44,893 nucleotides of DNA, from positions 1-44,893 of IMG/VR virus record IMGVR_UViG_3300020205_002110. One strand, written 5' to 3'. Position 1 is the stretch's first letter; the number at the start of each line of letters is the position of its first letter. Shown here one piece after another: positions 1 to 9,112 of this stretch. Under the pieces are notes generated by a model. The model was given only the letters and a program-made list of their open reading frames with translations, was not told the origin of the DNA and did not search any database. The DNA comes from a virus. Position numbers and translations under genes: made by a program.

Positions 1-99
1 CGACATTGATGACAGGGCAGAGATAATTGACGGACCTTCTGACACGGTCACCGTCATGCAGTTGCCTCGCCAAATTCCGTCCAAGTCGATGGCAGGAAA
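1..99. repeat. Terminal direct repeat, left copy
   Basis: Bases 1-99 are identical to bases 44,795-44,893. A perfect overlap of exactly 99 bases is what a k-mer assembler leaves on a circular or terminally redundant molecule, so this is most simply the join of a complete genome and not a biological repeat. The giant reading frame passes through the join without a shift. Confidence 0.95.
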
Positions 100-3000
100 G
101 GTTCTCGAGCTTGTTGGCATCTCTATCTCGAACGCATGGGTGATCTCAAAGCGAACGATTGAAAACTCGATGCTCAAAGACAAGACGGTCAATGCTCGCA
201 AGACGACCGCCAAGGCGTACTACGAAGCCAATCTTGATCGATTTGCGCCAGACGAAGAGAAGGCAAACGCACTTGCCATTGATGTTGCATCCATTTCTGA
301 AGATCCCGCATACGAGAAGATGAGCGGCAAGGGGAAGAACTTCCTCAAGGCTGCAATTGCAAGCGCACGCAAGATCAAGGGAAATGACCTTGACGATGCA
401 ATGAAGTTTTCGCGCAAGTTGCCAACCGACATGGAGGATGCAATTGCATCTGTAATCTCGTCCTCCAAGGCGACTGGCAAAGTCAAGTCCACAATGGAGT
501 TCTTGATTCGCATTGTTGCAAACGACCAGTTTGGTCAGCAGATTGACGACAATGCCAAGCGGCGCGCTGGCGATCCGGGATGGATCATTCCACCTGTCAA
601 ATCAATCAGCATCTCTGATGGAGAGATTGCGTTCGACACCGGCAAGATTGGCTGGCAGTTGGTTGGAGAGCAAAAGTCTCTGGTTGGACTTTCAAAGGAT
701 GAACGCAAGAAAGCTGTTGCTGAGAACGCGGAGAAGCGTTCCAAGAACAAATCTGTCGCGGTTAAGAACATTGTTGACCGCTTCAATGATCTCAACGAAC
801 GCGCCAAGAACGGCGACGAGCGCGCTCAAAAGATCATTCGAGAGAACAGGTGGTACAACGAGATCTTTAATCGCCTTCATGTGGCGTTTGGAAACCACCA
901 GATCATGTTCTCTGAGTTGCTTGCCGCACTCAGCCCACAGACTCCAGCGGATACCAACTACAGGAACGCTGTCGATGCAATGCGCAACTTTACAGCGGGC
1001 AAGTACGACGCCCTCCTGTCTGCGTATGTCGATTGGGTGACCGACAAGACTCGGCTTGATGCGCTCAAGAACATCAACGCGATGATCAAGGTTCGCGATA
1101 ACGAACTTGCAGCACTTTCAAGAAAGACCGGACGAAAGTACCCCGCAAATAAGGACGCGACCCGTGCTCTCCTTGCTAAGAAGCGCGCTGATCTTTCCCT
1201 TTACACCGGCCCAACTCCATTCCGCGACATCATCCTGACACAGGGGAAGCCTTTCCCATCCGATCCATACGAGAACAAGGACGGACAACTTGTTTATCCC
1301 AAGCAGAGGATGTTCCAAACCATCGATCACCTTGCAAATTTCTATGGACCCCCAAAGGAAGATTTCAAGGGTTCAAAGCGGGCATACAACAAGGCGCGCA
1401 AGGAATGGATTGCATCGGTTCAAGTTGCAAACCCGGCTTCCTTTGACAGCAAGGGCAATCTTGTAGATGGAGCAAGCATTGCTATGAACCGAAAGTTCGG
1501 CATGAACTCTCGGCCTGCCCTCAATGTCATGGCTGGAATTTGGGCGCAAGAGATCTCAAGCCCAAAGGTGCACACCTTCTTCAGCAATCTGTCAGGACTC
1601 GGCACAAACGCAACCATCGACCTATGGGCTGCGCGTGCAATCAGGTCCGCATATGGCATGGCAAGAATTCCTGCATACGCCGAGACTGCGGTACAGGGAC
1701 AAGTCCAGCAGGGCAACATCGATCAGATCACTGGCGAATATGCATTTGCGCAGGAGATTATGAACGACGCTGCTCGCCAACTCAACATGGAGCCGATGAA
1801 CCTACAGGCTCTCATGTGGTTTGCGGAGAAGGATCTCTGGGACGAGAATGGCTGGACCTCGGCAGCAGGTCAAGCTGGATCGTTTGAGCGTTCGTTTGAT
1901 CGCGATCCGCTCACCCTGATCGAGACCGAGATTAACACCACGGACATTGATCCTGAGTCGGATGTCCTGAAGCCGCTCATCGACGAACTGAAGAATGACA
2001 ATGCTGTCATCTCTATTCAGTACAACGAAGACCAGCGTGGCGTTGGCCGACGCATTGGCATTGGCATCACGGTTCGTTACCTGAAGTTTGACAGCAATGC
2101 CTTTGCCGAACGCATTGCAAAGGCAATCAGGAATGCTGGTTCCACAAGCCGAGTGACCGTGACGCAGACCCTTCCGTATGGGATCGAGCGGACACCCAAC
2201 TCTCGACCTGCTTTCACGGTCAACTTCAAGACGGCAAGGTCAATCGCAGAAGCGACCGGACTCATTGCGCAAATCGAGCAGTCGAATCCGGGATGGCACA
2301 TTGAAGTGCTCACGGATCCGCGCGTTGATCGCAATGGAGTGAAGATCTCAAATCCTGCCATTGGGCTTCGCATCCATTACGCCGGAGAAATCGATCCGGC
2401 AATGCGCGCCAACGCAATGCGCTCATCTGATGGAACCACAGCGTCACAGTCTTCAATCATGGCGCTTCGCACGGATGCGCTCATTGACTACCTTTCCCAG
2501 TGGCATGCCACTGGCATCATCAACGACTCTGCGCGCGCTATGGCCGTCGAGTCAATTACCTACGGACTTGAAGGAGTTCCAGATGACAAACGAGGAATGG
2601 CTGCGTTCTCTGATTTCAGGAAAGGGGAACCGGTCCAATCGCGATCCATTCAGGCAATCGTTGCTGAAGCAGTTGGGATCGAGTCTGGACTTGGAGACCC
2701 AGAGCGTGTGGGCGACGAACCTGCCGATGGATACCCTGAAGGAACAGACGCCATCGAAGGACGAGTTGTCCCAGAGGAAGTCGGCAGAGAACATCGACGA
2801 GCTGTAGAAAACACATTCCCTGATGACGGACAACTGACCGAAGAAGAACAGCAGGAGGAGCCATACACCGGACCTGAATTGGCAATTCGGAGTTCGCCAG
2901 TTCCGTCGATGGAAATGGTCGATTCAGACGAAGATACTGATCTTGCTCTTCCTGCCGCATTGGAGACTCCTGCACCTCGCGGGGGAGCTCTTTCAGCTCT

Positions 3001-5812
3001 GCGCAATTTCTTTGGAACAAGCAACGAAGTAGCGGTCGTGAGCCGGAAGCAACCCGGTGACCTTGGCATGTTCCGTAGGTGGTTTCTCCCACTCATCGGA
3101 TCGGCATGGTCATCTTCTAACCGGCAGATCCGCTTTGTCGCAGAAGAACTAGTTGGGCAGGACCTTGAACGAGCGCGTGTCACACAGGGCATTGTGACGC
3201 AGGGACAGGACCTGTACTCAAAGTTGCCATCCGCGTACCGAAAGGAGAAGGGGCGCAAGTTCTACATGCTCATGGATCGGTACTACGATCCAAACAAGCC
3301 GAACTCAGATGCGCAATGGGTTGATGAAGAAGGCTCCCGTCTTTCAGACGATGTCATTGACATCCTTCGCGAGTTCAAGCGAATTGACGAAGACCAACGA
3401 CAGGGCATCATCAAGGCCAAGCGGGAATCCGCCACCGAAATCGTGCGCTACATGGGCCTTCAGCGTCTGGTGCGCGTTGCCGAAGAGAACGGTGCAAACT
3501 GGGCAGTAGAGCGCGTCCAGTACGGACCCGGTCGTCGTGACTACCAGATGTTCGTCATGGATACGGACACCGGAGACATGATGACTCCGGAAGAGGCGCG
3601 CGATGCCATTGTCAAGGTGATGGTTCCAGACGATTGGGGAAGGCAGTTCTCCCACATCTTCCATGCGTTCTTCGGCTCCTACGAGGGCTTCTGGTACTCA
3701 AAGAGCGCATACGCAGAGGCAAAGGCAGTTGAGGGAACCACCAACTCGCAAGCCATGCGAGCAGCCCGCAGGTCAATTGCAATGGATGGTGGAACCGCAA
3801 CGACCAACACCGAAGCGGAGATGACTCGTCGCCTTCTTGCCTTCCGAAAGAATCCTCCAGCCGGAGTCAACAAGGAAGACATTGGTCGCATTGAGATCAA
3901 CATTCAGACCTACATTCCGCCTGACATCGTTCGAGTCAGCGGAAAGCAGTACGACGCTCTTCGTCGTCACATCAAGCAAGCTGCGGGCATTGAAAGTGCA
4001 GCCGTCAGCGACATGCTTCGCGGACGCATTGGGCGAGCAGAAGGAAAGCAGAGGTTCTACGCGCCACTCCTTGAGCGAACAGGCAAGGAAGGCTTCGATA
4101 TGGACTTCATGCGTGCATGGGAGTCTCAGACCGCTGGCTATTACAAGTGGCTGTACTTCAACCGCCTCCGCCGCAATGTTGCATCAACCATCGAGGATCT
4201 TCGCCGTCAGGGCTACATTGGATGGGCAGCGCACTTCCAGGACACGCTTGACTACACGACGCAGTTCCGTCAGAGTCAGTTTGAGCAAGCTCTTGATGGC
4301 CTTGTTGCAGCAATTCCAGGCATAAGGACGATGGTTGGTCCTATGCCAACTCGGCGATGGATGTCAATGGTTCGCACGGCAAATGTGGTTCGCCAACTCT
4401 GGACGGTTCGCCAACAAGTCGTCAACTCAATGCAGCCATTCCAGACGGTCTTCCCAATCATCGGAGGAGTTCGATTCCTCTCGTATATGAAGCGGTACAA
4501 CACCCGCGAAGGCAAGGAAATTCTTTCACGCTTTGGCTATCTGCGCCCTAACGGCCAGTGGTATGAAGGTCGAGAGTTCCGCATGACAAGCGGTACTGGC
4601 TGGCTCACTCGCGTGTATGAGCCAATCAAGAAGATCATGCAGAAGTCGCCAATCGGCGAAGCAGAATCTCGGAATCAGAACTTCACCTTTGTTGCGTTCT
4701 ACCTGTACGCCAAGGAAGAACTCGGTATGGCTGACAACGAAGCCGCGCGACACGCGCTGCTTCGCGTTGCCCAGACCCAGTTTGCCTTTACCAAGGCAAA
4801 CAACCCGGTTGTCTTCCGTGGACCGACAAGGGCAACTCTCCTCCAGTACAAGCGATTTATGCTTTCGTCGGTTGGCCTTGCTTACGACGGCATTCTCATG
4901 GCTCGTCATCCAGTAACTGGAGAACGACTTCCCATGCGGACACGAAGCGCAATGTTTACCCGTTGGCTTGCGACATTCATTGTGCAGGGTGGTGTAAAGG
5001 GTCTTCCCGTCTACTTCTTGTTTGATGCACTTGCTCGTCTTCTGACCGATGAAGAAGACAAGGCAACGGGCTACGACATTTATCAGGGACTTCGCGAGCA
5101 GTTGGGCGAGAACTGGGCCAATGTCGTTGTCATGGGCCTTCCGGCTGCGGCAGGAATTGATATCTCTGGTTCGATCGTCCTGTTTCCCAAGCCGTACGGA
5201 AGAACCACTTATGAGCAGCTTGGATCGTTTGTTGCTGGACCAACATTGTCCGCAATGGGAGACATCTACACATCATTGGACAACAAGGATGCCGTCTACC
5301 AAAGCGGGTTCCGCGAGTTCACCAATGCGGCCTACGCGTCATCTCCTGCCGCACAGCAACTTGGAAATGCCATCGACATCATTGCCGGTGAAACCGAGCA
5401 ATACGATGTACAGGGACGCCTGAAGTTCAGGAAGACTACGGCTGAACAGGTCAGGGGAATCATGGGCTTCCGCACGATTCGCGAAAGCCTTGAGAGCCTT
5501 GAGTACAACAAGATCGTCGTTATGAAAGAGGCGATGGACGCATACAAGGACGAGATTGCAACGCTTGCAGCTTCAGGGATGATCGTGGAGATGCAGCAAC
5601 GGATCCGCCATTGGAACGGCATGTTCCCTGATATGCCGCTTCCATTCACCATGAAGGCGCTGATGAAAGATCCAAGCATCGGTCGGCGTATCAAGCGCAA
5701 GATTGACGACAGGACTCTTGACACCCGTCAGAGGCGCATGGAATCGGTCAATGACGATCTTGCCCGCCGCCTTGTCGAGAAGTACGGCATGGATGTAGAC
5801 TCCGAAGAATGA
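1..5812 (+). CDS. Giant multidomain (polyvalent-type) virion protein, 3' part, residues about 1966 to 3902
   Basis: Continuation of the gene that begins at 38,898. The first full codon is at base 2 (residue 1967) and the TGA stop is at 5,810-5,812. The ATG at 56 is internal (residue 1985) and is not a start. A conserved-looking patch (LLAALSPQT) lies near residue 2276. An acidic Glu/Pro-rich linker at about 2880-2960 separates two large globular parts. The last ~550 residues look like the well-conserved C-terminus seen in many giant phage proteins: many aromatic and basic residues, FTFVAFYLYAKEEL near 3524, a TQFAFTKANNPVVFRGPTR stretch, and a hydrophobic segment near 3621-3648. A gene for a 51-residue ribbon-helix-helix protein overlaps the stop (ATGA). 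An ejected or internal capsid protein is the likeliest role; specific enzymatic activities of this half are not recognisable by eye. Confidence 0.85.
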   Translation, partial: DIDDRAEIIDGPSDTVTVMQLPRQIPSKSMAGKVLELVGISISNAWVISKRTIENSMLKDKTVNARKTTAKAYYEANLDRFAPDEEKANALAIDVASISEDPAYEKMSGKGKNFLKAAIASARKIKGNDLDDAMKFSRKLPTDMEDAIASVISSSKATGKVKSTMEFLIRIVANDQFGQQIDDNAKRRAGDPGWIIPPVKSISISDGEIAFDTGKIGWQLVGEQKSLVGLSKDERKKAVAENAEKRSKNKSVAVKNIVDRFNDLNERAKNGDERAQKIIRENRWYNEIFNRLHVAFGNHQIMFSELLAALSPQTPADTNYRNAVDAMRNFTAGKYDALLSAYVDWVTDKTRLDALKNINAMIKVRDNELAALSRKTGRKYPANKDATRALLAKKRADLSLYTGPTPFRDIILTQGKPFPSDPYENKDGQLVYPKQRMFQTIDHLANFYGPPKEDFKGSKRAYNKARKEWIASVQVANPASFDSKGNLVDGASIAMNRKFGMNSRPALNVMAGIWAQEISSPKVHTFFSNLSGLGTNATIDLWAARAIRSAYGMARIPAYAETAVQGQVQQGNIDQITGEYAFAQEIMNDAARQLNMEPMNLQALMWFAEKDLWDENGWTSAAGQAGSFERSFDRDPLTLIETEINTTDIDPESDVLKPLIDELKNDNAVISIQYNEDQRGVGRRIGIGITVRYLKFDSNAFAERIAKAIRNAGSTSRVTVTQTLPYGIERTPNSRPAFTVNFKTARSIAEATGLIAQIEQSNPGWHIEVLTDPRVDRNGVKISNPAIGLRIHYAGEIDPAMRANAMRSSDGTTASQSSIMALRTDALIDYLSQWHATGIINDSARAMAVESITYGLEGVPDDKRGMAAFSDFRKGEPVQSRSIQAIVAEAVGIESGLGDPERVGDEPADGYPEGTDAIEGRVVPEEVGREHRRAVENTFPDDGQLTEEEQQEEPYTGPELAIRSSPVPSMEMVDSDEDTDLALPAALETPAPRGGALSALRNFFGTSNEVAVVSRKQPGDLGMFRRWFLPLIGSAWSSSNRQIRFVAEELVGQDLERARVTQGIVTQGQDLYSKLPSAYRKEKGRKFYMLMDRYYDPNKPNSDAQWVDEEGSRLSDDVIDILREFKRIDEDQRQGIIKAKRESATEIVRYMGLQRLVRVAEENGANWAVERVQYGPGRRDYQMFVMDTDTGDMMTPEEARDAIVKVMVPDDWGRQFSHIFHAFFGSYEGFWYSKSAYAEAKAVEGTTNSQAMRAARRSIAMDGGTATTNTEAEMTRRLLAFRKNPPAGVNKEDIGRIEINIQTYIPPDIVRVSGKQYDALRRHIKQAAGIESAAVSDMLRGRIGRAEGKQRFYAPLLERTGKEGFDMDFMRAWESQTAGYYKWLYFNRLRRNVASTIEDLRRQGYIGWAAHFQDTLDYTTQFRQSQFEQALDGLVAAIPGIRTMVGPMPTRRWMSMVRTANVVRQLWTVRQQVVNSMQPFQTVFPIIGGVRFLSYMKRYNTREGKEILSRFGYLRPNGQWYEGREFRMTSGTGWLTRVYEPIKKIMQKSPIGEAESRNQNFTFVAFYLYAKEELGMADNEAARHALLRVAQTQFAFTKANNPVVFRGPTRATLLQYKRFMLSSVGLAYDGILMARHPVTGERLPMRTRSAMFTRWLATFIVQGGVKGLPVYFLFDALARLLTDEEDKATGYDIYQGLREQLGENWANVVVMGLPAAAGIDISGSIVLFPKPYGRTTYEQLGSFVAGPTLSAMGDIYTSLDNKDAVYQSGFREFTNAAYASSPAAQQLGNAIDIIAGETEQYDVQGRLKFRKTTAEQVRGIMGFRTIRESLESLEYNKIVVMKEAMDAYKDEIATLAASGMIVEMQQRIRHWNGMFPDMPLPFTMKALMKDPSIGRRIKRKIDDRTLDTRQRRMESVNDDLARRLVEKYGMDVDSEE

Positions 5813-5964
5813 GCACCCGCAAAGAACCGACGCAGAGCATCAGGATCAGGCAATCAGACTACGACATCCTGATCGGCATCATGGATCAGGAGGGCCTCAA
5901 GACAATCACAGAGGCCATTTCCTGGTCAATCCATGCAGCCGCAATCATGTCCAACCGAGAGTAA
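5809..5964 (+). CDS. Small ribbon-helix-helix DNA-binding protein (51 aa)
   Basis: A 51-residue frame starts within the stop of the giant gene (ATGA, 5,809-5,812) and ends TAA 5,962-5,964. The N-terminal stretch TQSIRIRQSDYDIL has alternating polar/basic and hydrophobic residues like the beta-strand of MetJ/Arc/CopG ribbon-helix-helix proteins. It is followed by helix-turn-helix-like GLKTITEAISWSIHAAA, with a glycine turn typical of the family. Such proteins bind palindromic operators as dimers, so it is one candidate ligand for the repeated palindrome in this genome, one copy of which lies 10 bases downstream. Translation is probably coupled to the giant gene. The assignment rests on pattern only. 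Confidence 0.6.
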   Translation: MSTRKEPTQSIRIRQSDYDILIGIMDQEGLKTITEAISWSIHAAAIMSNRE

Positions 5965-5968
5965 ATAG

Positions 5969-5996
5969 AAAGGGCCTGCCATGTGGCAGGCCCTTT
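5969..5996. terminator. Bidirectional intrinsic terminator between convergent blocks
   Basis: A 12-bp perfect stem (aaagggcctgcc / ggcaggcccttt, loop atgt) flanked by A-run and T-run. It lies between the end of the plus-strand giant gene/RHH pair and the end of the minus-strand head operon, so it can stop transcription in both directions. Its core is a copy of the genome's recurrent palindrome. Confidence 0.8.
5974..5991. repeat. Palindrome copy 1: GCCTGCCA-TG-TGGCAGGC
   Basis: Eight-base arms separated by two bases, sharing the core CCTGCCA-NN-TGGCAG(G) with copies at 13,131, 18,589, 28,737 and 35,828. This copy is embedded in the convergent terminator. Confidence 0.75.
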
Positions 5997-6023
5997 CATT
6001 TGATTGATCAGCCGATGCTGTTG

Positions 6024-6788
6024 TCAGCGAGTGAACGCAGCAGCGATGTAGTCAACTTCTGCGGCAACCGCCGCCGTGTTTGTCGTCTGCACGGCCATGT
6101 AGATGCCCATAGCCGCAGTCGTTGCAGCAGCAAGAGTGACGGGGTTGCCGACCTTCTTGCCGTTGTAGAACGCCTGAACGGTATTTCCGTTGCAGAGGAA
6201 ACCAACACGCTGAAATGCCGTGATGCTGATGGTTTCGCTCAGGGGGCATACGGTCTCAACCATCGAGTTCGTGCCGTCGCGAGTGAACAACTGGATGTTT
6301 CGTCCAGCCGTTGCACTTGCGCCGGTGAGCGAATCAGTTCCCTGATCTCGACCAACCATGATGCTGTTGATAGGAACAGAAACTGCGGCGGCTGAGAACA
6401 CGGTCGTTGCGGGAGCCGCAGCCGTAAGGCCGAGGACCCAGTTTCCGGTTGCTACAAACGAGGATGCGCTCTTGAATCGAACTTCAATGTACGCACGACG
6501 ACCGCCGGTCAACTCAAACAGATCGATAGGACTAGCAATGATTGCCTGATCGTTTGCTGTTGAACTTGCAGCAGTTGAAAGAGTGAGCGTGCCACCGTGC
6601 GCGCTGTTCTGAGTAAAGGCGGCGGCTCCCGTTCCAACGCTGTTTGTCGCGATAAAGTAATCGTTCGCGGCGTCGTACTGAATGAAGTCAACAAAGTAGC
6701 TGAATGAGTTCTGCGGATCGAACTGTGCGTCCGCAAGTTCAGCCCATCCGAGAGAACCCTGGTTGTACTTAGTGAGAATTTGTCCCAT
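6024..6788 (-). CDS. Structural protein, capsid decoration/head-fibre-like (254 aa)
   Basis: Last gene of the leftward head operon, immediately downstream of the capsid gene (21-bp gap) with a strong ribosome site (AAAGGAG, 8 bases from ATG). The protein is Ala/Thr/Ser-rich, low in charge and almost free of cysteine. It is dominated by alternating short strands such as RRAYIEVRFK and RVGFLCNGNTVQAFYNGKKVG, a pattern of beta-sandwich or lectin-like jelly-roll folds. The 'FYNGKKVG' turn is typical of concanavalin-like domains that bind glycans or decorate capsids. A role as a decoration protein or head fibre follows from position and composition only; no family was recognised with certainty. 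Confidence 0.6.
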   Translation of the reverse strand: MGQILTKYNQGSLGWAELADAQFDPQNSFSYFVDFIQYDAANDYFIATNSVGTGAAAFTQNSAHGGTLTLSTAASSTANDQAIIASPIDLFELTGGRRAYIEVRFKSASSFVATGNWVLGLTAAAPATTVFSAAAVSVPINSIMVGRDQGTDSLTGASATAGRNIQLFTRDGTNSMVETVCPLSETISITAFQRVGFLCNGNTVQAFYNGKKVGNPVTLAAATTAAMGIYMAVQTTNTAAVAAEVDYIAAAFTR

Positions 6789-6809
6789 TGTGCAATCTCC
6801 TTTCGAGGA

Positions 6810-7877
6810 TCAGGCAGAGACATCCGGAGACGCCGTAGCGAGAACAAAGTTCACGCGTCGGTTGGTGCACTGGAGGTTCATTGTGGTGTCGATGTGAGTG
6901 ACGAAAACGGTGTGTTGGTTGCTTGCCTTGGTCGGACCTTCCTCGCGCATGTACTCGCCAGAAAGGAAGACGGGACGGTAAGAACCCCAATTGATGCCGT
7001 AGATCGGATCACCGGCACGGCCTTCAAGGTGTGGACACCAGGTCACAGGAACCTGACGGAAGGTCACGCGACCATCCTTGGACGCAACATCGTTGCCCAG
7101 ATTATCGTTCTGGGTTTCGAGGACGCGCTCAAGCTGACCGATGACATTGTAATTGGTGTAGTACCCGTACGAATTGCCGTTCTGGTAATCCGGCTGCGCG
7201 ACGGGCGCCTTGAAGTTGGTGAAGGTCGATGCCTTGCGCCACTTCGCAACCAGATCATCCTTGGTGACTGCGGTGTACTTTCCGCACCAGTTGGTCCAAC
7301 GGTTGTACGCGGTGGAATCGACATTACCAGCGCCCGACGCAAAACCGGTCGGATTGCCTCCATCGAAGCCACCGTTGGCGTTGGTGGAAGAGTTGTCGGT
7401 CCAGGTGATCCAATACGGAACACCGTAGATCGAGAGGGTGTCGGTCGAACCGCTAGGACGACGCCAGAAGCGCGTCTCCATGAAGCCGGCCATGTCCACC
7501 ATTGCATCGTGACGGCGGATGCGGACAAGGTCCACGATCTGCGATGGCGAGCGATTGATGGCAATTTCTCGGCGCTCAATAGCGTACGAGGTGTTGATAT
7601 GGCGCCACGGGATATTGGCCGTGATCATCACATCAGACACATTGACGCTGTCGGTTGCGTAGAGACCGGTCTCCTTGGTGGAGCCAGTAGTGCCGATCAT
7701 CAAGTTCCACTGGATGCCGGTGCCGCTGTTGAAAGAGACCTTGTTCTTGTTCAGGAGCTGCGGGAGAGCAATGTGCTCCTGAAGGCTGTAGGACAGGTCG
7801 GTCCACTTCATCTCGCCCAGATTGCGCTGGGTCGTCGTGATCAGATCTGCAATGTCATCTGCCTGAAGAATAGGCAT
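6810..7877 (-). CDS. Major capsid protein, HK97-fold type (355 aa)
   Basis: A 355-residue protein following the candidate scaffold gene by 18 bp, with ribosome site GGAG 6 bases before ATG. The N-terminal MPILQADDIADLITTTQRNL and the following LSYSLQEHIALPQLL look like the N-arm and spine-helix region of capsid proteins of short- and long-tailed phages. The conserved order portal, scaffold, capsid supports the call. Middle and C-terminal parts are rich in Trp, Tyr, Asn and Gly, including GYYTNYNVIGQLERVL. No protease-like or delta domain was seen, so a separate scaffold is expected. Expected to be the most abundant virion protein. Confidence 0.85.
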   Translation of the reverse strand: MPILQADDIADLITTTQRNLGEMKWTDLSYSLQEHIALPQLLNKNKVSFNSGTGIQWNLMIGTTGSTKETGLYATDSVNVSDVMITANIPWRHINTSYAIERREIAINRSPSQIVDLVRIRRHDAMVDMAGFMETRFWRRPSGSTDTLSIYGVPYWITWTDNSSTNANGGFDGGNPTGFASGAGNVDSTAYNRWTNWCGKYTAVTKDDLVAKWRKASTFTNFKAPVAQPDYQNGNSYGYYTNYNVIGQLERVLETQNDNLGNDVASKDGRVTFRQVPVTWCPHLEGRAGDPIYGINWGSYRPVFLSGEYMREEGPTKASNQHTVFVTHIDTTMNLQCTNRRVNFVLATASPDVSA

Positions 7878-7895
7878 GATTTACTCCGTTTCTTG

Positions 7896-8741
7896 TTACT
7901 CGAAGGTGTCCTGCGCTGCGCCGTACGGATCGAGACCCTTCGCTCGGAACCAGTCAGCCACACCCTGGGCAGCGCGCATTCGCGGGTTGCCAGAGGATGC
8001 GGTGCGAGTTCCGGGACGAGAAACGATCTGACTTGCACGCTTGGCAACCTTGTCGGTGAATTGGTTGCGTGCGATTTCACTTTGACGGTCTCCGAACGAC
8101 GCGTTCAGAGCCATCTTCAAGACTTCCTGATCAACAGGAAGGCGCTTGTGGCGCGCCGCGAAACCCGCACGAATGGTCTGCACGGATTCCTCAAGCATCT
8201 TGATGTTCTCGGTGTTCGGCTTTTCGTCGGTCCCAAACACCGTGCGCCATTCAGCGCCAAGCGTCTTGACCCAAGAACGCGTTCCGCCAAGTGAATCGGC
8301 GTCCTTTCGATCGGCGATTCTCGATTCGAGTTCGCGGATTCGATTGGAGTAGAACGAGTTCATCGCCTTCAATGCGCGTGCTGCATCCGGATCGAATGCA
8401 GTCGATTCATCGATGTCGAGAAGGAACTCATCCGCAGCCTGCTTCGGTTTGTATTCAACCTCTGCAACTGTCGGCTGAGTGGTTTTCTGGACGGTTGATG
8501 CGATGATCGACAGCAAGTCGTTCACGGCATCCATGCCTTCCAGTTTGTTGATTACATCTGCGGACAGTCCGCGCTCGCGCGCCTGCCTCACAAGTTCGGA
8601 TTGCCAGTTTGATGCATCCGGATCCGCAAAGGTCTCAAGTGCTTCTGCACTCTGACCGCTATTCACGGCATCATCGATTTCCATCGAGGTGTCACGGATG
8701 TCAAACGGGTCGTCAACGGGAGTGTTCTTGTTATCAATCAT
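7896..8741 (-). CDS. Capsid assembly scaffold-like protein (281 aa)
   Basis: Acidic, highly charged and helix-rich, lying between the portal group and the major capsid gene, which is where scaffolds sit. The N-terminus is rich in Asp/Glu (DDPFDIRDTSMEIDD), the centre has coiled-coil-like LKAMNSFYSNRIRELESRIADRK, and the C-terminal third turns basic with many Arg/Ala. Scaffolds usually contact the capsid through a basic C-terminal tail. I start at ATG 8,741, which has GGAG 7 bases upstream. A TTG at 8,747 would add two residues and overlap the gene upstream. No cysteine or enzymatic motif is visible. Probably released or degraded during head maturation. Confidence 0.65.
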   Translation of the reverse strand: MIDNKNTPVDDPFDIRDTSMEIDDAVNSGQSAEALETFADPDASNWQSELVRQARERGLSADVINKLEGMDAVNDLLSIIASTVQKTTQPTVAEVEYKPKQAADEFLLDIDESTAFDPDAARALKAMNSFYSNRIRELESRIADRKDADSLGGTRSWVKTLGAEWRTVFGTDEKPNTENIKMLEESVQTIRAGFAARHKRLPVDQEVLKMALNASFGDRQSEIARNQFTDKVAKRASQIVSRPGTRTASSGNPRMRAAQGVADWFRAKGLDPYGAAQDTFE

Positions 8742-8743
8742 GG

Positions 8744-9112
8744 TCAATCTCCATAACCCCCGCTTCGATCATACATTCCCTTTGCCTTCAGGAAAGCACT
8801 TCTGTGAGATCTTGACTCAAAGATTGCCTGTCCAGTTTCAGGATGGAACTGCGTGGGGATTCCGAATCCAACGCTTTCCTTGAACGCAGCACCGATCTGC
8901 GAGGGATGCACTCCTGCACCGTCACTCAGCATGGGCCAGTTACTAGGAGTGTTTGAGAATCCACCGTGCTCTGAGGTGATGTCCCTATGCAGGGTCCGAC
9001 CTTCGTGAGCGAGCGTTCCATTCTTCTTCTGACGACGCATCATCTCTGCGATCGTCATCATCAACTCAAACTTCTCGCCTGTCTTCCTGTCGATGTAGTG
9101 GTAGAACGGCAT
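8744..9112 (-). CDS. Conserved small phage protein of head operon, FmdB-like N-terminus (122 aa)
   Basis: The N-terminus MPFYHYIDRKTGEKFELMM resembles FmdB-type zinc-ribbon proteins (PFYDY-C-CG-FE), but both CxxC pairs are missing, so metal binding is unlikely. The C-terminal part, GVHPSQIGAAFKESVGFG followed by SRSHRSAFLKAKGMYDRSGGYGD, is a pattern I associate with small proteins encoded next to portal genes in uncultured phages. Start and stop are tightly coupled: its ATG overlaps the portal stop (TGATG) and it ends 2 bases before the scaffold start. Function unknown; a minor head or packaging accessory role is suggested by place only. Confidence 0.6.
   Translation of the reverse strand: MPFYHYIDRKTGEKFELMMTIAEMMRRQKKNGTLAHEGRTLHRDITSEHGGFSNTPSNWPMLSDGAGVHPSQIGAAFKESVGFGIPTQFHPETGQAIFESRSHRSAFLKAKGMYDRSGGYGD

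Noticed and set aside
1-99. Terminal repeat as a biological direct terminal repeat
   Set aside because: Exactly 99 bases and inside a continuous gene, as expected from assembler k-mer overlap; coverage data would be needed to claim real terminal redundancy.
6780-8294. Long plus-strand open frame (504 codons) opposite the capsid and scaffold genes
   Set aside because: Antisense of two well-supported genes with ribosome sites; its protein has shadow composition and no motif.
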